Positions 47,295 through 60,592 of a DNA stretch of 64,000 nt are shown piece after piece. The stretch lies in assembly GCA_030159075.1 (NCBI GenBank), contig BROG01000913.1, forward strand, positions 124,001 through 188,000, given 5' to 3'. The notes below the pieces were generated by a model. The model ran no database searches, was not told the DNA's origin, and saw only the letters and a program-made list of their open reading frames with translations. A program made the translations under genes and the position numbers. The stretch is from Atrina japonica. Taxonomy: Eukaryota; Mollusca; Bivalvia; Pterioida; Pinnidae. The first letter of the stretch is position 1. Each line of letters opens with the position of its first letter.

Positions 47295-48540
47295 CAGCAA
47301 TTTAGGTAATATATTACATATATTACCTTTTTAGGATCTGATGTTATTTTATGTTATTGTTCAACAAACCTGTCAGGAGAGATAAAATCGTGAAATGCAT
47401 AACTAGTGGAATCAATACCCTATACAATATTCTATTTCAAGTCGGTTCTCAATCAACGTTGACTATAGTAATACTCTCTGACTGTCATTGAGATCATTAG
47501 TATAACCATTGGGCCATATCAAGCAATTAAAAAATATATAAACACACACATGTACTTAAGATCAGTTACATACTTTCATAATATCTACATTCACACCACC
47601 ATTCTGGTAAATGCATTTTTAAAAATCACATTTAATTTCTTTATACACTAGTATTTCCTGTGCACTGACCAATTTTTTAACTCTCAATTGTTAATATATT
47701 TTGTACCAGTAATTTAAAGAAGGATACCTGTATCAGATGTTAAGAAAAGCTCAGACGTCACAGACACCAAATAAGTTTACAGCAAACGAAAAAATATGTT
47801 AAAACTGGCCAATTATGGTACTTATACGATATATAGGGACATGTTAGACATCGAGGTCATAATGCCTACCCGGGAAAATTGACTACAACAAACATCTGAT
47901 AAAAATGCTTATGTGAGTAAAAAGCTCATATAAACTAACAAAATACATGGTTTGGAGTTGGAATATTAATAGTTTCCAGGGAACTGGACCACCTCCGAGA
48001 CAGAAGCCCCAAAATGACCCCAAAGAGGTTTCTGCTAAGCACCGGCCGTGCGTCCACAATCAGGACATTAATCCTCGTTACAATCGATATAACATCTGTT
48101 GAACAGGTACGATATTTTATTTCACTGGAATATCCATTCCATTGACAGATAATTAACTTACAGTATATTTACACCCTTTTTTATTTCAACTGACTAACAA
48201 AATATCTAATGCGAATTTTTGAAAACTCATTGAATATATAGATCTTAATTGTATAATACATTTCAACTGTTAGTGTAGATATAAAGCATATCCTTTTCGA
48301 TTCATTGGTGGGGATACTGAAGAAGGGACAGGAAAATAAACTAGTGAATTTGCTTGAATTAGTAAAACGAGAAATCTTAAAATGCTAATATTTATCTACC
48401 TTACAAGGTTTCATTTTTCAAATATATTAAATAGGTACATGTATATACATTTTCATTTAACAGACGAAAAGCACATATATTAGGAAAGACAAATGTACAT
48501 ATGGTAGCTATAAGAATTTGCCGGAAGTGTAATAAAAATG
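47295..48540. other. Intergenic DNA, no gene recognised
   Basis: AT-rich. A scrap at 47990-48090 (CACCTCCGAGACAGAAGCCC, ATCCTCGTTACAATCGAT) is a further decayed retroelement 3' end. Confidence 0.5.
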
Positions 48541-48544
48541 TGAA

Positions 48545-48915
48545 TCTAAATATTACAAACATATTACCCAAGTTATAATGCTCCAGACGATATCGTTTCT
48601 GTCAATAAGACTTCATCAGTTGAGCAGTATGTGTATTTTCTAAAGATAAAGTGGTATCATACAAGGCCAAATAATATCTCTAAAAGTATAGCCGAAATCC
48701 GTCTAAGAGTAACCACTTTAAAAAAAATGACTATCTTAGCTTTAGAAAATTTCGAATTTAAATGGTGTTAACAGTGCCAAATATTACTTAAGTATAAGAT
48801 GAACAGCTGGTACCGAAATAACAGGTACTAGGTTTGTGTATACCCCGGGGACTCAAACGGTCCACCAGCAGTGGCAACGACCTAGTGGTTATAAATATTA
48901 TAAACATATTACCCA
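48545..48915 (+). repeat. Dispersed repeat R1, single near-full copy
   Basis: Carries all R1 landmarks, including CCCCGGGGACTCAAACGGTC and CAACGACCTAGTGGTTATAA. Confidence 0.9.
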
Positions 48916-50130
48916 GGGTTTTATATTTATTGATTTATTCTGAATTTTTGTTCAATTTGCTTTTATAAAAGGTGTGTTAATTTTTTTTAAAAAAAAATCA
49001 ATATATCAGTCACATACATATTTTTATTTCACTATTTGTAATTGAAAGTCGTCCTGAGTCATTGAGGGAAAAAAGTTTTATGTGATGGTTTACCTCTTGA
49101 TATAAAAAACATAATGCCAAAGTTATAATTTTCAAAAAGGCCAAAACAAATGCTTAACACGATCATTTCTGTCAATTAGACTTCATAAGTTTTAAAATAT
49201 GGTCATATATATTTTCTTACTTTATTGTTTACTCAACTATTAATGAAAAGTAATATATCAAAATGAATCAATTAATCAAGTTGTTGGTTTGAAAATGTTC
49301 TTTAAAACTCGAATATATAATACATGTATATGTTCATATTGCTATTTATTTCATGCTATAATCTATTACCAAATTGCTTATACAATCTGCCTTTATTTGA
49401 GGTTTGTCGATTTAAAATATGCTTATTACTTTAACTTGAAATATAAATCCTTTTATAGCCACGCATAATTTGGAACAAAATCTATTTCATAATTAAACAA
49501 TACTTTGTATGCTTCTGTATTATCTAATGTACAATGTCCTGAAATTAAGGCATGTTCTGCCCGGTTATATTTAAAATTTGCATTTATAAAAAAGAATTTA
49601 TTTAATGTATAGGTCTACCAAGGTTAATTGGCACATGTTTACAAACACAACGAGTCTAAATTGAATCATAACAGGGTGGACAGCCTACCTGTCGACAAAA
49701 AAATATTAGACCTACAGTAATGTGTGGAATCCGTGCAAGGCAAAGTGTTATATCTGTTCACCCTATATTTGGACAATGGAACGTATTGTTTTAGTTTTTG
49801 ACAGATCCTGGATATGCCAGTTTATGTTGGTAGACCTATAGCAGTGAGCGACAACCTTAATGGTGATATGGACTTCCAGCACCACAGGTTCACTCACAAC
49901 AATTTTCAAGTAATACGGGAAACCTAATTTTCTGATTCCATTTTCTATTATATTATAATATTGTGACAATGTTAAAACAACACCATTTTTTATACTTTGA
50001 AAGTTCATAGAGAACTTCACCTGCAGCCAGTGACTATAGTACTGCCTGTATTACACTAAAATTTATACACGTATATCATTCTTTTTTAATGTGGCTCAAC
50101 ATGTGCTCCCTAATATACACAAACTGTATA
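48916..50130. other. Intergenic DNA, no gene recognised
   Basis: AT-rich. A further R1 scrap is at 49100-49195 (CACGATCATTTCTGTCAATT). The open frame at 49763-50020 (-) shows no recognisable family. Confidence 0.45.
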
Positions 50131-50131
50131 C

Positions 50132-50440
<309 letters not shown>

Positions 50441-50878
50441 TCATGTGATTTGTTCAGCATACACACTGTTCCAGCAAGTTGTAGGATGACTAGAAACAGG
50501 ATACTGTTCCAGGACCACGAAGTGTTCTTAGACGTAGGTCAAAAAATGGAATTCTGTGTTTAGAAATTTCGGAGATGAATAAGGCCATGTTTAGAAATTT
50601 TACTAGTATACTATTACTGTTAGGTATAAAATTGAATTTGAAAATGGTGAATCAGTATTTTATTTTAAGATCAAAGTATTGACCAAAGCCTGAGACAATT
50701 TTGTATCATGGACCGCGGTGATGTTTGGTGCCAAGAAAACGGTAGTGATACCACATTAGGTAAAATGTATTTTAAGTTTGAAACATAAATCTCAGACATT
50801 CTGTAATTACTTAAGTATTCGGAAAACAGTCTTTTGAAATGGTTCTTTAGAAATATAAAGATGTATTTTGCTGTTAGT

Positions 50879-51112
<234 letters not shown>

Positions 51113-51397
51113 TCACAGGCGAGATGTTGAAGAATAGAATTTCATTCACATGGTATATAAGATCTACCTCAAGTGTGATCTTTCTTGATACAAATAAGTT
51201 GTATATCTAATAAAAAAACAACAGAAGGACTATACGTACACAACTCGAAATAGTATAACAGAGTAAAAGACAAGATTAAATATTATATGCAGTAGGTAAA
51301 GTTTAATTCGAAATACAACTTCATTACAAGAAATTATAAAATAGACAATCCTCCTTCACATTCACTTTGGCACCTTTTCCTAATATTAATGATGGAT

Positions 51398-52750
51398 CTA
51401 ATATACTTTTTTGTAACGGCGACCTGTAAAGATAAGTGTGATAAAATTTTAGAATGATTACTAGGTTTTGCAAAAAAGAACAATTTCACCACAGCAACAA
51501 AGTATTGTCTCTATATTTTAATATATCGATGAAAATGTCCTGTTTTTGTTCATGAAGTTGGCTTTATGAGTAAGTATTTAATATAACAATATATCTTAAT
51601 TATCTGGTTTGTTAGCTCGAAGTAATGTGTGCAGACGACTATACATTGTTTCGTACTAAAACCGGTCAGAAAACAAAGGTTTACTAGATCGGACAAAGTT
51701 ACATTATTTGGAAGCGGAAGCTAACTTTTTTGATAGATCTTTTACATATATTAATTGTGTGTAATCATTAAGATTAAAAGCAACAGTAAAAATCACACTA
51801 AGGGCAATTACAGAGTCTATCATAGGACGCTATCGGAATTATCAAGCCTAAAGAGTGAACATTCAATTATTGATCTAACTTTTCGTGTTTTTGCATTTGC
51901 AATGATCGGCTGAACCAATTTCATGACAAATCTGATTATATGATAAGAAGAAAAATGTTTTACCTCCACGTCCTCCTAGTCCAAAACCACCGTATCCGGA
52001 TCTTCTTCCAAAGTAACCTCCATAGCCTCCTGGGGATCCATAACTGCTATACCCAAGTCCTCCATATAATCCACCATACCCTCCAGAACCTCCATATCCA
52101 CCAAGTCCTCCAAACAATCCACCTCCTAATGAACCATACCCTCCGGAACCTCCATACAGTCCAGAACCTCCATATCCACCAAGTCCTCCAAACAATCCAC
52201 CTCCTAATGAACCATACCCTCCGGAACCTCCATACAGTCCAGAACCGCCATATCCACCAAGTCCTCCATATCCACCAAGACCTCCATATCCACCAAGACC
52301 TCCATATCCACCAAGACCTCCATATCCACCAAATCCTCCACCTCTTCCGAATCCTCCGTAACTGGGGTAACTGCTGTATCCTAAACCTCCATATAAACTA
52401 CTGTAGCCTCTTCCAAAACCTCCGAGTCCACCAGATCCGAAACCTAGACCACCATATCCTCCAAAACCTCCATACCCGGAACCTAGACCACCATATCCTC
52501 CATACCCGGAACCTAGACCACCATATCCTCCATACCCGGAACCTAGACCATATCCTCCAAAACCTCCATACCCGGAACCTAGACCGCCATAGCCTCCGTA
52601 CCCGGAACCTAGACCACCATATCCTCCAAATCCCCCATAATTTCCGTATCCTCCATATCCACCATATTTTCCACCATAGCCTCCGCTGTAATATCCATCA
52701 TCTCCTGCTAAAGTTAAGCCAACAAACAGACAAAGGAGGAAAATCTTCAT
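51398..52750 (-). CDS. Gene E: shematrin-like Gly/Tyr-rich shell matrix protein, longest of the cluster (exons 52750-51964 and 51423-51398)
   Basis: Predicted secreted shell-framework protein. Exon 2 starts at 52764 after a CTTACAG acceptor. The in-frame ATG at 52774 lies in the intron, so 52750 is the start. The signal peptide is MKIFLLCLFVGLTLAG, followed by DDGYYSGGYGGKYGG. A GSGYGGYGGL decapeptide array, a GGYGGL hexapeptide array, two identical 26-residue units (with GSLGGGLFGGLGG) and GLYGGLGYSSYG follow. The end is FGRRSGYGGFGLGGRGG. The donor is at 51963-51962 (GGAG|GTAAAA). The 540-bp intron ends CTTTACAG, and exon 3 adds the basic tail GRRYKKVY with stop TAG at 51398-51400, 270 residues in all. 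The tail closely resembles the RRKKY-type endings described for shematrins. A poly(A) signal of AATTAAA type may lie near 51303-51309. Confidence 0.92.
52085..52240 (-). repeat. Perfect 78-bp tandem duplication inside gene E exon 2
   Basis: 52085-52162 and 52163-52240 are identical base for base and encode two identical 26-residue units. Lack of divergence points to a very recent slippage or unequal exchange, or to conversion. Confidence 0.95.
52250..52640 (-). repeat. Short-period coding arrays in gene E (18-bp and 30-bp units)
   Basis: 18-bp units (ATATCCACCAAGACCTCC on the + strand, encoding GGYGGL) run at about 52250-52335. 30-bp units built on CCCGGAACCTAGACCACC, encoding a GSGYGGYGGL-type decapeptide, run at about 52470-52640, with one unit shortened. 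Confidence 0.9.
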
Positions 52751-52841
52751 AATGACTGGGTTATCTGTAAGCAAATTAAGGGAAAAAATCAGTGGCGAAT
52801 CTCAGTTTGATATTTTCATAGAATTATGAACTACTGTAACA

Positions 52842-53060
52842 TCGTAATTTTCGCTCTCGTTTTATTTTCGTCATTTTTCGCCCTTAAATGAGAGGGCGAA
52901 ATTACAATGGAAGCGAAATTTTCAAGCTAAATAATTAAAGCACAGGCATGCATGTCATCTATAAGACTATCATTATCTAGGGCGAATTTAAGACGGAGTG
53001 AATATTTTTATGTCGAAAAAGGACGAAAATAACCAGTAGCGAAAATTTCCAGGTAGAGTA
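52842..53060. mobile_element. R4 foldback or MITE-like copy in E intron 1
   Basis: CGTAATTTTCGCTCTCG at the left and AGCGAAAATTTCCAGGTAG at the right are inverted. GGGCGAATTTAAGACGGAGT is identical to the 50.13 kb copy. There is no AT array inside. Confidence 0.8.
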
Positions 53061-53061
53061 T

Positions 53062-53200
53062 ATTGGGATATTTTGACCATTGTTTAATTTTGGTCAATTT
53101 GGCCACCCTATTAAAATGGCCAAAAATGAACGGTCCAAAATATGTACCCTTCAATTTATGACCAAAGTGGCAAAATTTAGCGATGCCAAAATATCCCAAT
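53062..53200. mobile_element. 139-bp MITE with perfect 14-bp terminal inverted repeats
   Basis: ATTGGGATATTTTG at 53062-53075 is the exact reverse complement of CAAAATATCCCAAT at 53187-53200. The interior has more internal complementarity (TTTGGCCACC / GGCCAAAAATG, TTTGGTCAATT). It abuts the R4 copy. Confidence 0.85.
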
Positions 53201-53651
53201 TTACGGTATACAGTATGAGATATTTAAGAAGTATATGAAAGCACGTGTAAATAATACAAAAGTCAATAATGTAATCTAGCATTGCAAACCCGGATACATT
53301 GGAAAGGTTTTACGTTACCTGGGAATGAGACACTACGTGACATCGACAAGACCAGTTCGTTTTAGCAGACAATAAGCAATTTTTCAAGTGAATTTTAAAT
53401 ATATTTTTCTAATATACATGTATATGTTTGTCTAAAGGAAGGTGTTACAAAAATATCTATTAGTGTGTTCATCAAATATATATTTCGATTCACGATATTC
53501 GGATGAAGGAAATATTTTTTTACAGAATTTGCAGTATACCAGGAATGACGATGGAACATCATGATTTTCCATATGTTACAAGCGTAGGAGAAATAGGAAA
53601 TGAGCAAGTTGGGGTTTTAATACCTTTAACTAACTTCAAAAAGGCAACTGC

Positions 53652-53820
53652 AATCAAACCTGCTTTAGCGACCACCTGTGTATAAAGACCACCTGGTAAC
53701 AAAGACTTTTTGCTGTCTCCAATAGTACTATTTGTATACAAACCAGCCTCTATATAAAGACCACCTCTCTATTTTTTGTGTCCCGAAGGGGGCCTTTATA
53801 TACAGGTTGCACTGTATATG
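53652..53820. repeat. Repeat family R3 in E intron 1
   Basis: AACCTGCTTTAGCGACCACC, ATAAAGACCACCTGGTAAC, GGGGGCCTTTATATACAGG and TTGCACTGTAT, inverted relative to the 25.68 kb copy. Confidence 0.85.
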
Positions 53821-54141
53821 AAGTGTACGTCATATTTGATACTTTACTCTCCACATTGAAATCTTGAATTTAGAATACGTTGGTTCTGTCGTGTTTAAGT
53901 CACAATCAACATTAATTTTTTTTAAAGTTTGTGGTAACGTTGAAGGTTTAGTTATACAGTATCTAAGAAAAAGACTACTAACATATCGGGAATAAACTGA
54001 CAATCTACTCTACAAAATCTAGTAATTTTCAAACCATTGCTGACGATAAGTTATATATATATATAAGCCACGATGACTGGAGAAACATCTTTGCATTATA
54101 TGTATTTTTTAAGCTCAAATAGTGAAAAAATAAATACTTAC

Positions 54142-54185
54142 ACTTCGGTTGTTAACTTGTCGGTGGATGTGGATGTTCTGCTGTG
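54142..54185 (-). other. Gene E non-coding exon 1 (start approximate)
   Basis: It ends at donor GAAGT|GTAAGTAT (boundary 54142) and contains CATCCACATCCACCGACAAG, similar to the exon 1 core of B. No ATG. Confidence 0.75.
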
Positions 54186-54205
54186 AAGTGTCGAGATAAA
54201 GTCCC

Positions 54206-54377
54206 CTTATATAGTATTCTATCTAGATATGTGATTTATTACTGGTCAAATATTTAACAAGGAAATCAAAATTTGATTTAAAACATGACAGGAATTTTGA
54301 TTATTGTGTATTTCTCAGGTAAAAAATGAGAGTATGGATACACCTGAATGATTTTTGTTTTCATTTACCGGGCCAAT
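54206..54377 (-). promoter_or_regulatory. Gene E promoter: TATA, conserved block, CCAAT and E-box block
   Basis: TATATAAG is at 54206-54213. The conserved block spans 54232-54280 (core TTTCCTTGTTAAATAT), 18 bp upstream. CACCTGAATGATT begins at 54341 and CCAAT is at 54373-54377. Confidence 0.85.
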
Positions 54378-54384
54378 AAATTTT

Positions 54385-55825
54385 ATCAATTCAAAATGAA
54401 ATGTAATTATTTATCATTATGACCAATTTCTCATAGTAATAATTTATGTACTAAAGTAGTATTTACATTAACATGAAGGGGTTTGATTGTGTTTTCATAA
54501 TAAATTATGATACATAAAACAGATTTTTAAGCTTTCAAAATTAGATTGTCAAATACCAGGGGAGTATACTCCCGAACAACTTAGCATTCGGTTTATGTCG
54601 ATCTAATTTCGTCTTGTTATGGAGAATCAAGCAACATATAGATGTAATGGACCTTCTTTTAAAGACTTAAGTGTATTGAAATTTCAAAGTAACTAAATTT
54701 CCGGTAAGCATACCCTCGAAACCCCCAAGTATTTGTCTAGTTTTTGCCTGCTGAATGTTCCTGCGTTTGGGAATAAATCAATATTTCAGTGTCTGAATGA
54801 TTCAACGTGATCTATCGAAGCTTGTGCAATTCGAAAATTTCAAGGGGAGCATGCCAGAACCCCTTTGCAGTTGCTTTTAGATATGACACATTTTAGCGGA
54901 GTAACCAATGTGATGTCTTGGTGAGAAACTGGTCCATATATAGTATATAAAAGCTGTAAATGATTCTTCAGGATTCCAAAGTTTAGAATTTATTTCTTAA
55001 AAGATGCGTGACACCCAACCCTCTTACGGATTCTTGCTTTACAATTCATTCAACAATTTGAAAGATCTGTGCACCAAGGCATATACTGTATAGTACTTTT
55101 GATACTATTAAAGTATTAAAATAATAGTTCATGTCTTTTCCCTTTATCTTGACGCCCATTTTGAAAAAAATAAATTCACCACTGTTTCAGGTAGAGGTTA
55201 GGTCCGAGGGGTTAAGAAGTAAAGGGGTTTTTGGACAATAATTTTATCAGATTCGTGATAAATTGTACTGTACAAGTTGTACAATCAATTATACAGGCAA
55301 ATTTGATGTGTATGTTATAGAACAAGAGGAAACAGACTTCATTGTTTGTAGGCAAATCATGATTGATTTGTAAGTAAAAAACATACATTTCATTCCAGTA
55401 CAATGGCATTGGTGTTGTTTCACTTAATTGCTTTTTATTTATTTTTTTCGAGTCTGAATAATTAGTCTGAAATATCATCCTCGTAGGAACACACACACAC
55501 TCACACACACACACGATTGGATTTGCGATCAGGTATTTATCTGTAATTATGTGCACAGTTAATAGAACGACATAAAAACAAAGTCACTAGAAATATGCTG
55601 TAAAGGACGATGTTTTGACCCTGTATTATATGTTAAGTTTTAGAATACTGACATCAACGACGTGACAAGTATTGTGAGAAGATATGTTCACATAGAATTT
55701 GTTTTATTTATTCATAGCCAAAAAGTGGGTTAAGCAGGTATAATACGTAAAAACTCCAATGTGTTGTATTGCTAGGGAAATGATATAACAGCAGTACGTT
55801 GTCAATACGAACGTAAAAAATAAGT
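54385..55825. other. Intergenic DNA upstream of gene E
   Basis: AT-rich with a short CA-type patch at 55490-55515. No gene or repeat family is recognised. Confidence 0.5.
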
Positions 55826-55828
55826 GTT

Positions 55829-56174
55829 TTATATGCAAGCAGTAAGTCTTATATTCAATATTCTGTACTCTGAGAAATTAAGTAGATCTATTAGAGTACA
55901 GATAAAAATAAGTATCTGTTCGTCCAAAATGCATGTTTGTTCTGAATTTTCATTGGTGATATCAGAAGCTGTAAATTCCCTTATATCGACGATAAATAAC
56001 ACTGTGTATGTTTGTACTTTTCTGATCTTGCCAGTGGGTGAAATTGTCAAAATAACGATAGTTATAATGAAGCGATCTAACTCTATATCTTTCACAGTCA
56101 AGGCTCTACATAATTTACATGTTCTCGTATTTTATTTTCGAGTGATAGGACACCGTCCGAAGAAAACATTTTAA
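55829..56174. other. Overlapping orphan open frames, function unknown
   Basis: A forward frame (55824-56174, 116 codons) and a reverse frame (56101-55829, 90 codons from MTVKDIELDRF) cover the same stretch. Neither shows a recognisable domain, signal peptide or splice context. At most one could be real; both may be chance. Confidence 0.2.
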
Positions 56175-56372
56175 AGTTCTGTCCGAAAACTGCTTTGCCA
56201 ATCACATTCAAATTTGGTAGGAAGTGTCTTTAGGAAAAGTAAACATGCACTGGTATCTTGTTATCCTTGTCCGTCCTCCACTGGGGCTCTTTAGGGTAGA
56301 ACCAAAACTGCGAAAGAAATATAGCCCAATCTTAAACAGAGGAACAAGGGGTGTAAACAGCAACCTAAGGTG

Positions 56373-56592
56373 TCTCAGTGGCCGAGTGGTTAGAACATAA
56401 TTCTTTAAACCAGGAGGTACCATGCCTCTGTTCACCGCGGGTTCCAGTCCCACTGAAACATAAGCTGATTTTGTGAGAACGTTTGCCATTTTACGTGGGG
56501 AGGCGGGTGGTCTATTTCTGGTACAAACTGACTGTCATCATACAACTGAAAATAAAACTGAGTGTGGCGTAGAAAAAAAAACAAACAAAAAA
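56373..56592 (+). mobile_element. tRNA-derived SINE
   Basis: The head GTCTCAGTGGCCGAGTGGTT with a B-box-like GCGGGTTCCAGTCCCACT is followed by a body with TTTTGTGAGAACGTTTGCC and GGCGGGTGGTCTATTTCTGG, as in the 22.6 kb SINE. GTGTGGCGTAG and an A-rich tail with AAACAAACAAAAAAC end it. Confidence 0.8.
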
Positions 56593-56619
56593 CGGCCAAA
56601 TGAGTGATTTGTATTATGT

Positions 56620-57100
56620 AGATTTTCCACATTTAAGTAGTAATATCCCTCAATAACCTGCATATGGAGTTTATATTTCACAAATGATCCGATATGCCAG
56701 GGCGTGCACAACATATGAAGATTTCATATACAGAGGTAAACTACTCACTGACAAATTATTGACGTTTAATGTCAACGTTCCGCAAGTTTTACGGTCGGTA
56801 TAATAGTCTTGTTTGCGACTACTCTGTTTCACTAAGTGAAATGTTGAGTTGCCTTTTCGTTGGCGGTTGTTGAGACGTCTGTACCAATTGTGACGAGGAT
56901 ACACTCCTCACGTGTTTCATTGGACTTGACTGTGGACTCACGGCGGGTGTGACCGGTCGACAGGGGATGCTTACTCCTCCGTGGCACCTGATCCCACCTC
57001 TTGGTTTCCAGAGGTCCGTGTTTGTCCATTTTTACCGGATTTGTATCTATGTCCTGGACATTCTGTTGATTTATGCTTTGGTATCTGAGGTTTTTATATA
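56620..57100 (+). mobile_element. Penelope-like retroelement, 5'-truncated 3' end
   Basis: It begins in codons for DFPHLSSNIPQ, then a stop, then PAYGVYISQMIRYARACTTY. The intact 3' end runs to about 57100 (ATTTATGCTTTGGTATCTGA). Confidence 0.85.
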
Positions 57101-57104
57101 TAAA

Positions 57105-58380
57105 CTATCGGGAACCATACTATGGATGTTAATGATACTTTGAAATGATTACTGAATCCGATAAACCAAGTTAAAATATTAAAATTTATATTGATTTTGA
57201 ATGCCCTGGACTTGAAATTGTGCTACAAAAATATTGGTAAAATGTCTAATAAGTTTCTAATATGCCAATGAATATAAAATTTCTCCACTGAAGAAATGTA
57301 AGACAATTTACGCTTCTTTTTAAATCATGTGAGGCAAATAAAAATTTTCAATTCGATACCTTTAAAGAAAATATGTATGTCATTGCAACCACTTGATTTA
57401 TTACTTTAAAATGTTACAAATGAACTCCTATGTAATATTTTGACTTTAAAGAAATTGGGGTAGATCATTTGATTATGTTAAATAGCAAATCATAAAGACG
57501 AACTAAAATAGATGCCAAAAAATCTGACTTCTCTAGCAAAAACATAGTTACTAAAAGATCAAAATTTGAGAAAAATTTGTCTTGGACTTTGAACAAGTCA
57601 TTCCATCACTTAGTAACAAAACTACTTTTATTGTCCATATATGCCTATATATAGCAATGTACAATATCATGTCTATGTTGATAATTTTAAAAACTGTCAT
57701 ATTATCGGTATATAATTGAACATCATCATTAGAAATACAGAATTACTTGTAAATAGCTAGCTAAAATGCTGTTCACTACGCAGCTACAAGAATGACATTA
57801 TGTATTTGTGGCGACGTCGTGAACAATGTTTTGGCATCAGTTGACGAGACAAATATACAATCTTTATTTGGTCATATCCTAGATACTCGTAAAATATTGT
57901 TTTCAAATGTCATTTCATATTAATATATATTAATAATCAATTATTAAGATGTTCTTCTTTTTAATTTAAATGTAATGTAGATCTACTAGTATATTTGTTT
58001 GAATACCTTTTTCACTTTCACACTTTTTTCACTTAAATTCAGGAACAGGTGGAATCCCAGATACCTAGACCAATCATATGTACGTATGTCAATATTGAAA
58101 ATCCTTGATCATTTGGCGCCTTTGTCGAAAACGAACTTTTTTGTGGTTCTTACCCTAAAAACCTAATTTCCATTTTATAATGACGAAGGAGGAGTTTTTA
58201 TCGAAGTAAGGTCTTACTTGGTCAGAATATAAAATTTTGATCTTTCCAATATTTCATCTTTCGCCCAACGATATCGGTACAAAATGACCTTAACAATATA
58301 CTGTATAAATTGATGATACGCACTTTTCCAACACCATGCATCTTTGATATCTTAGAGGAATAATAAATAAATCATATAAT
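57105..58380. other. Intergenic DNA, no gene recognised
   Basis: AT-rich with only short frames. No family is recognised. Confidence 0.5.
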
Positions 58381-58393
58381 TGATTTTAGTTGT

Positions 58394-58467
58394 ACTACTA
58401 CTACTACTACTACTATTACTACTACTACTACTACTACTACTACTAGATCTACTACTAGATCTACCAC

Positions 58468-58545
<78 letters not shown>
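58394..58545. repeat. (CTA)n and (TA)n microsatellites
   Basis: About 17 CTA triplets with interruptions, a short CTAGAT(C/T) linker, then about 37 TA units. Confidence 0.95.
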
Positions 58546-58556
<11 letters not shown>

Positions 58557-58575
58557 ATAAAGCACAAATATCAGT

Positions 58576-58720
58576 GAATGCGTAGATGGCGCAGTGGTTA
58601 GGACGTCGGGCATGAGGGTCAGGCGATTGGTGCCATAGGTCGAGAGTTCGAACCCCACCGGGGCATTGTGAGTTTGTAGGTGCCTGTGTGGATTTCTTAG
58701 TGGATTAAGATTCTTTTAAC
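58576..58720 (+). mobile_element. tRNA-derived SINE head, best copy of its family
   Basis: GATGGCGCAGTGGTTAGGAC (A box) and GAGAGTTCGAACCCCACCGG (B box), then TTGTAGGTGCCTGTGTGG. The spacing between boxes is longer than in a normal tRNA and no acceptor stem closes, so it is a SINE rather than a functional tRNA gene. Confidence 0.7.
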
Positions 58721-58724
58721 TAAA

Positions 58725-59132
58725 CGTTTTCCCATAGTCATCAGAAGTGGTATTTTTATAATTGATAGAGAAAGTAAAATGATATGATGAATGAATTAAA
58801 AATTAACCGCAATTTATCGTGAAATCAAGGTAATGAATAAATAATTAATGTCAGTAACAATATCAAATAGCTGCGTCTTCTATCCGTTTTCATGACCTAA
58901 GCATAATTTGAGTTGAATGATTACATTTCTTTATGGCTGTGACATTTGACACAACTGAAATTAAACAATCAAATATGGAAATCATGTTCCTTAGAATTTT
59001 AAATATATACCTACTTTGTACCTTAATATATGAGTACTTTAATTTTTCCTCAATATCATTATCAAAATTAATATAATCATTAGGGCCTATCATGATTTTT
59101 TCGCAAAACTATAAATCTGGTAATTATACTTA
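58725..59132. other. Intergenic DNA, nothing recognised
   Basis: AT-rich. No gene or repeat seen. Confidence 0.5.
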
Positions 59133-59432
<300 letters not shown>

Positions 59433-60070
59433 TAGCTCTAGAAAGTGTTTGCAAGAATAAAACTGATATTGTTCTGTATAAAATTGCTTTTATGGCTTTG
59501 GTCATTAAACAGTAAATACCAAATGTAGCCAGTATCTATACTCGGCCTGTTCTTTTCTACTTTCTACTTGATTCTATCAATAAAAGCTCGAAAAAGATGT
59601 ATTGTGAAGGTTATTCTCGACAACGTACTGGAGAAGCAAAAGTCCGGGACTCTGAGTCGTAAATTAATGGAGAGGAAAAAACTGGATGAAATTATATTAA
59701 AACTACGTTTGCAAGACAAAGCTAACCTCTTGGCAATTGGTCTTAACCGATAAATCAAATTTAGTAACATTGACATTGTCACATCAATGAGTATATCAGT
59801 TAATTTAAAGTTCAAATATAATGAAACAAACTCTATGAAATAGATCTAAACTTATAAGACATGTAAAATTGCATAGCGTGTCAAGGATTTGTGTAAAATG
59901 AACATAAATATTAGGTAAAAATGTGGATTTATTTTAGAAACGGTGAGTTTATTTAAGTGTGTCCGTGGTCTATATGATATATAACATAGAACTTTTGTTG
60001 ACAGCATAATTATCCCCGTTTAAAAGATCTAGTATCAATACAAATATAATTGAGCATACTGAAGTTATGT
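59433..60070. other. Intergenic DNA with an orphan open frame
   Basis: The plus-strand frame ending at 59753 encodes about 60 residues rich in Lys, Leu and Arg (LMERKKLDEIILKLRLQDKA). It lacks an ATG. It could be an exon or transposon fragment, but there is nothing to anchor it. Confidence 0.3.
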
Positions 60071-60074
60071 TAGC

Positions 60075-60310
60075 ATTATAAACACAGTAATAAAGTTATA
60101 GATTTGAAAAGCCAAAACAAACTCTCAAGACAATCGTTTCTGTCAATATGACTTCAACAGTGGGGCTCGATTTTAATAATGATGCTGAAAAATATCAATA
60201 TTTTAGCTTTTGACGAGTTTAAAATTTAAATGGCGCTATTCATACGAAATATAACTTCAGTGCGTATAAAAGGTAATCATCTGATACCGAAATACCAGGT
60301 ACAACAGTGT
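60075..60310 (+). repeat. Dispersed repeat R1, decayed copy
   Basis: CTCAAGACAATCGTTTCTGT then GACTTCAACAGTGGGGCTCG, and CCGAAATACCAGGTAC at the end. Confidence 0.75.
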
Positions 60311-60592
60311 TTATGTATTATCAAAGGAACCCAATTTTCAAAAAGTACCATTTCCTTTTAGAATTACTGTATATCCAAATCATTGAGTTCCTTTTTGTAC
60401 CTTTTTAAAAAAAAATTTCTGTTTACAGATTTTTCCTTCATTTTAACGGGGAATGATTTCCTTGTAAACACTAGGATATAAACAAGCTACACGCGCTATG
60501 ACGTATGATGAATGGTGTCTGTGGCGTGTAGAATGCAGTGCATAATGTCAGATATTTTTGCGTAGATATACATATAGGGAAAAAAATATTCA

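Noticed and set aside
51940..52752. Long His/Leu-rich open frame on the + strand opposite gene E (and similar frames opposite B at 13843-14109 and B' at 20066-20431)
   Set aside because: These are antisense shadows of GGYGG-type codons. They follow the repeat pattern of the real exon, have no splice or promoter context and end where the Gly-rich exon ends.
58576..58668. Functional tRNA gene
   Set aside because: The A-box to B-box spacing is too long and no acceptor stem closes. A decayed relative occurs at 36975-37080.
59564..59815. Small Lys/Leu-rich gene
   Set aside because: No ATG on the plus strand, no recognisable family, and frames on both strands are open by chance in AT-rich DNA. 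Kept only as a weak note.
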